Assembly (NCBI RefSeq): GCF_025717675.1
Contig: NZ_JAJIRT010000001.1
Coordinates: forward strand, 558,001-622,000
Reading direction: 5' to 3'
Length of the DNA: 64,000 bases
Source: Paucibacter sp. DJ2R-2
GTDB lineage: Bacteria; Pseudomonadota; Gammaproteobacteria; Burkholderiales; Burkholderiaceae_C
A program made the translations under genes and the position numbers. This document shows positions 63,005 to 64,000 of this stretch, piece by piece; the stretch's first letter is position 1; every line of letters starts with the position of its first letter. The notes below the pieces were generated by a model. That model was not told where the DNA came from. It was given only the letters and a program-made list of their open reading frames with translations, and did no database searches.

Positions 63005-64000
63005 TCAGCGCACCAAGCTACCGAAGGCATAGCCGACCGAGACATTGAGCACCGGGCTGGACTGCTGAGCGCCGCGCAGCGTGCGCCACTGGCCCAGGCC
63101 CAGACGCAGGCGCAGGCGTTCTTCCTCACCGAGGTTGAGCTGGGTCCAGGCCTCGCCTTGCAGCACCGCGCCGCTGCGCACGGCCACACCGCCGCCGCCG
63201 GCCGCACCGGCCAGCAACTCGGCGCCGACCCGCCAGCGCGGCTGGCTGGCCAGAGGCTGCGTTTGCAGACCCAGACCGACCAGGCCATAGGAGTAAGCAC
63301 CGGCCGAGCCCCAGGCGGCGCTGCCGGCCTGGGCCGTACCGTAGACCGAGCGCGAGAGCTCGCGCGTCATCATCAGGCCGAGATGGGTGACCGCTTCCTG
63401 CCGGCCATCCTTGAAGCGAACCTTGGGCAGGTGCTGGATGCTGGTGAACAGCTGCTGGGTGCGCACCGTGCCGGGCACGTCATCAATGCCAAAGGCGCCG
63501 AAGCGCGGCCCCCGGTCCAGTGGCATGCTCAGGCCCAGGCGGACAAAGCCGGCCTTGAAATTGCCGGCCGTGGCGCGCGCCAGCCCGGCGTCCAGACGCA
63601 GGCTGGGGCCCCAGGGCGTTTGCCAGCGCAGGGTCGGCCCGGCACGCAAGAGCCAGCCGCTGCCGGTGTCAACATTGCCGCCGCCGCCCAGGCCCAGGGC
63701 CAGCTGGCCGCCGACGCGCAAGGAGGGGTGGCCGAGCGCCCAGTCCTGGCCGGCATTGGCCAGCACTTCCATGTATCCATCGGCGCCACCCTGGGCTGCG
63801 CCCGAGGCTTCCACGCCCCACCAGCTGCCCTCAGCGATGTAGTGGCGCAGGTCGGCCCCGGCCTTGCCCATGCGCGCGGTGCTGACATCACCACTGCGGT
63901 TGCGCGTGCTCTTGCGCGGCTTGTAGAAACCGGCCTGCACGGCGATCTCGTCAAAGCCGAGGCCAGTGCGCTGCGAAGCCAGGCCCGGGCGGCCGGCATC
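63005..64000 (-). CDS. Gly-rich, probable outer-membrane beta-barrel protein, 5'-truncated by the window edge
   Basis: The frame is open to the last base of the window, leaving about 331 residues of a larger protein. The sequence alternates hydrophobic and polar residues with Gly/Trp turns (SLRVGGQLALGLGGGG, GPTLRWQTPWGPSLRLDAG, RLRLRLGLGQWRTL) and ends VLNVSVGYAFGSLVR. A C-terminal stretch of aromatic/hydrophobic alternation is usual for outer-membrane barrels. No family is recognised and the N-terminal part (signal, domains) is outside the window. Confidence 0.55.
   Translation of the reverse strand, partial: DAGRPGLASQRTGLGFDEIAVQAGFYKPRKSTRNRSGDVSTARMGKAGADLRHYIAEGSWWGVEASGAAQGGADGYMEVLANAGQDWALGHPSLRVGGQLALGLGGGGNVDTGSGWLLRAGPTLRWQTPWGPSLRLDAGLARATAGNFKAGFVRLGLSMPLDRGPRFGAFGIDDVPGTVRTQQLFTSIQHLPKVRFKDGRQEAVTHLGLMMTRELSRSVYGTAQAGSAAWGSAGAYSYGLVGLGLQTQPLASQPRWRVGAELLAGAAGGGGVAVRSGAVLQGEAWTQLNLGEEERLRLRLGLGQWRTLRGAQQSSPVLNVSVGYAFGSLVR

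Overview
The window is GC-rich and looks like a beta-proteobacterial (Burkholderiales, Roseateles/Rubrivivax-like) chromosome. That placement rests on base composition, PEP-CTERM sorting tails, and the general look of the TruD, GlmS and RlmI proteins. It is an inference; no rRNA marker is present. No tRNA, rRNA or CRISPR array was found.

Chromosomal left part (1-21846). It opens with the 3' part of a ROK sugar kinase overlapping cutC. Next come a PLP-dependent decarboxylase, a 162-bp IS5-type MITE, an isochorismatase-family hydrolase divergent from an FtrA-like AraC regulator, DUF1428, truD and a GreA/B-type factor. A metabolic and stress block follows: LysR, PNPOx-like flavoproteins, thioredoxin, a dihydrolipoamide-dehydrogenase-like flavoenzyme, two GSTs, a Tat-exported NTF2-like protein, a TetR/quinone-reductase divergon with two matching operator-like palindromes, a VanB-type reductase translationally coupled to a PNPOx protein, and DsrE. 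A YHS-domain exported protein then leads into a four-gene bufferin-type operon (DUF2282 precursor, DUF692 MNIO enzyme, DUF2063 partner, DoxX), followed by an AraC regulator.

Tn7-like island (21847-56455, about 34.6 kb). The island sits immediately downstream of glmS, the classical attTn7 position. Both ends carry the same repeated site (core AGTCCGTCGR): three widely spaced copies at the left end and two about 20 bp apart at the glmS-proximal right end, as in Tn7. The outermost copies align as terminal inverted repeats starting TGACKCCAAYAAATAWAGTCC. The core machinery is tnsA-tnsB-tnsC-tnsD, all joined by 4-base ATGA overlaps, plus a second tniQ with its own XRE regulator facing tnsD. No tnsE and no cas genes were seen.

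Cargo to the left of the tns genes: two genes of unknown role (one PIN-like), small membrane proteins, a prkA relic, a 2605-residue protein combining a DnaG-type zinc finger, Toprim, a reverse transcriptase and a C-terminal nitrilase-like domain, a putative zinc peptidase, and a membrane-anchored Mrr-like nuclease. Cargo to the right: an XRE regulator, two uncharacterised genes, a type I restriction-modification operon (hsdR-HNH-hsdM-hsdS), a NYN/LOTUS protein, a NucS-like nuclease and a small ORF. The island reads as a defence island carried by a Tn7-like transposon. The primase-RT-nitrilase giant is the strongest candidate for a poorly described system.

Chromosomal right part (56456-64000): glmS, a divergent Lrp/AsnC regulator, two tandem trypsin-like PEP-CTERM proteases each with a strong terminator, an RlmI-type rRNA methyltransferase, and a gene cut by the window edge encoding a Gly-rich, beta-barrel-like C-terminus.
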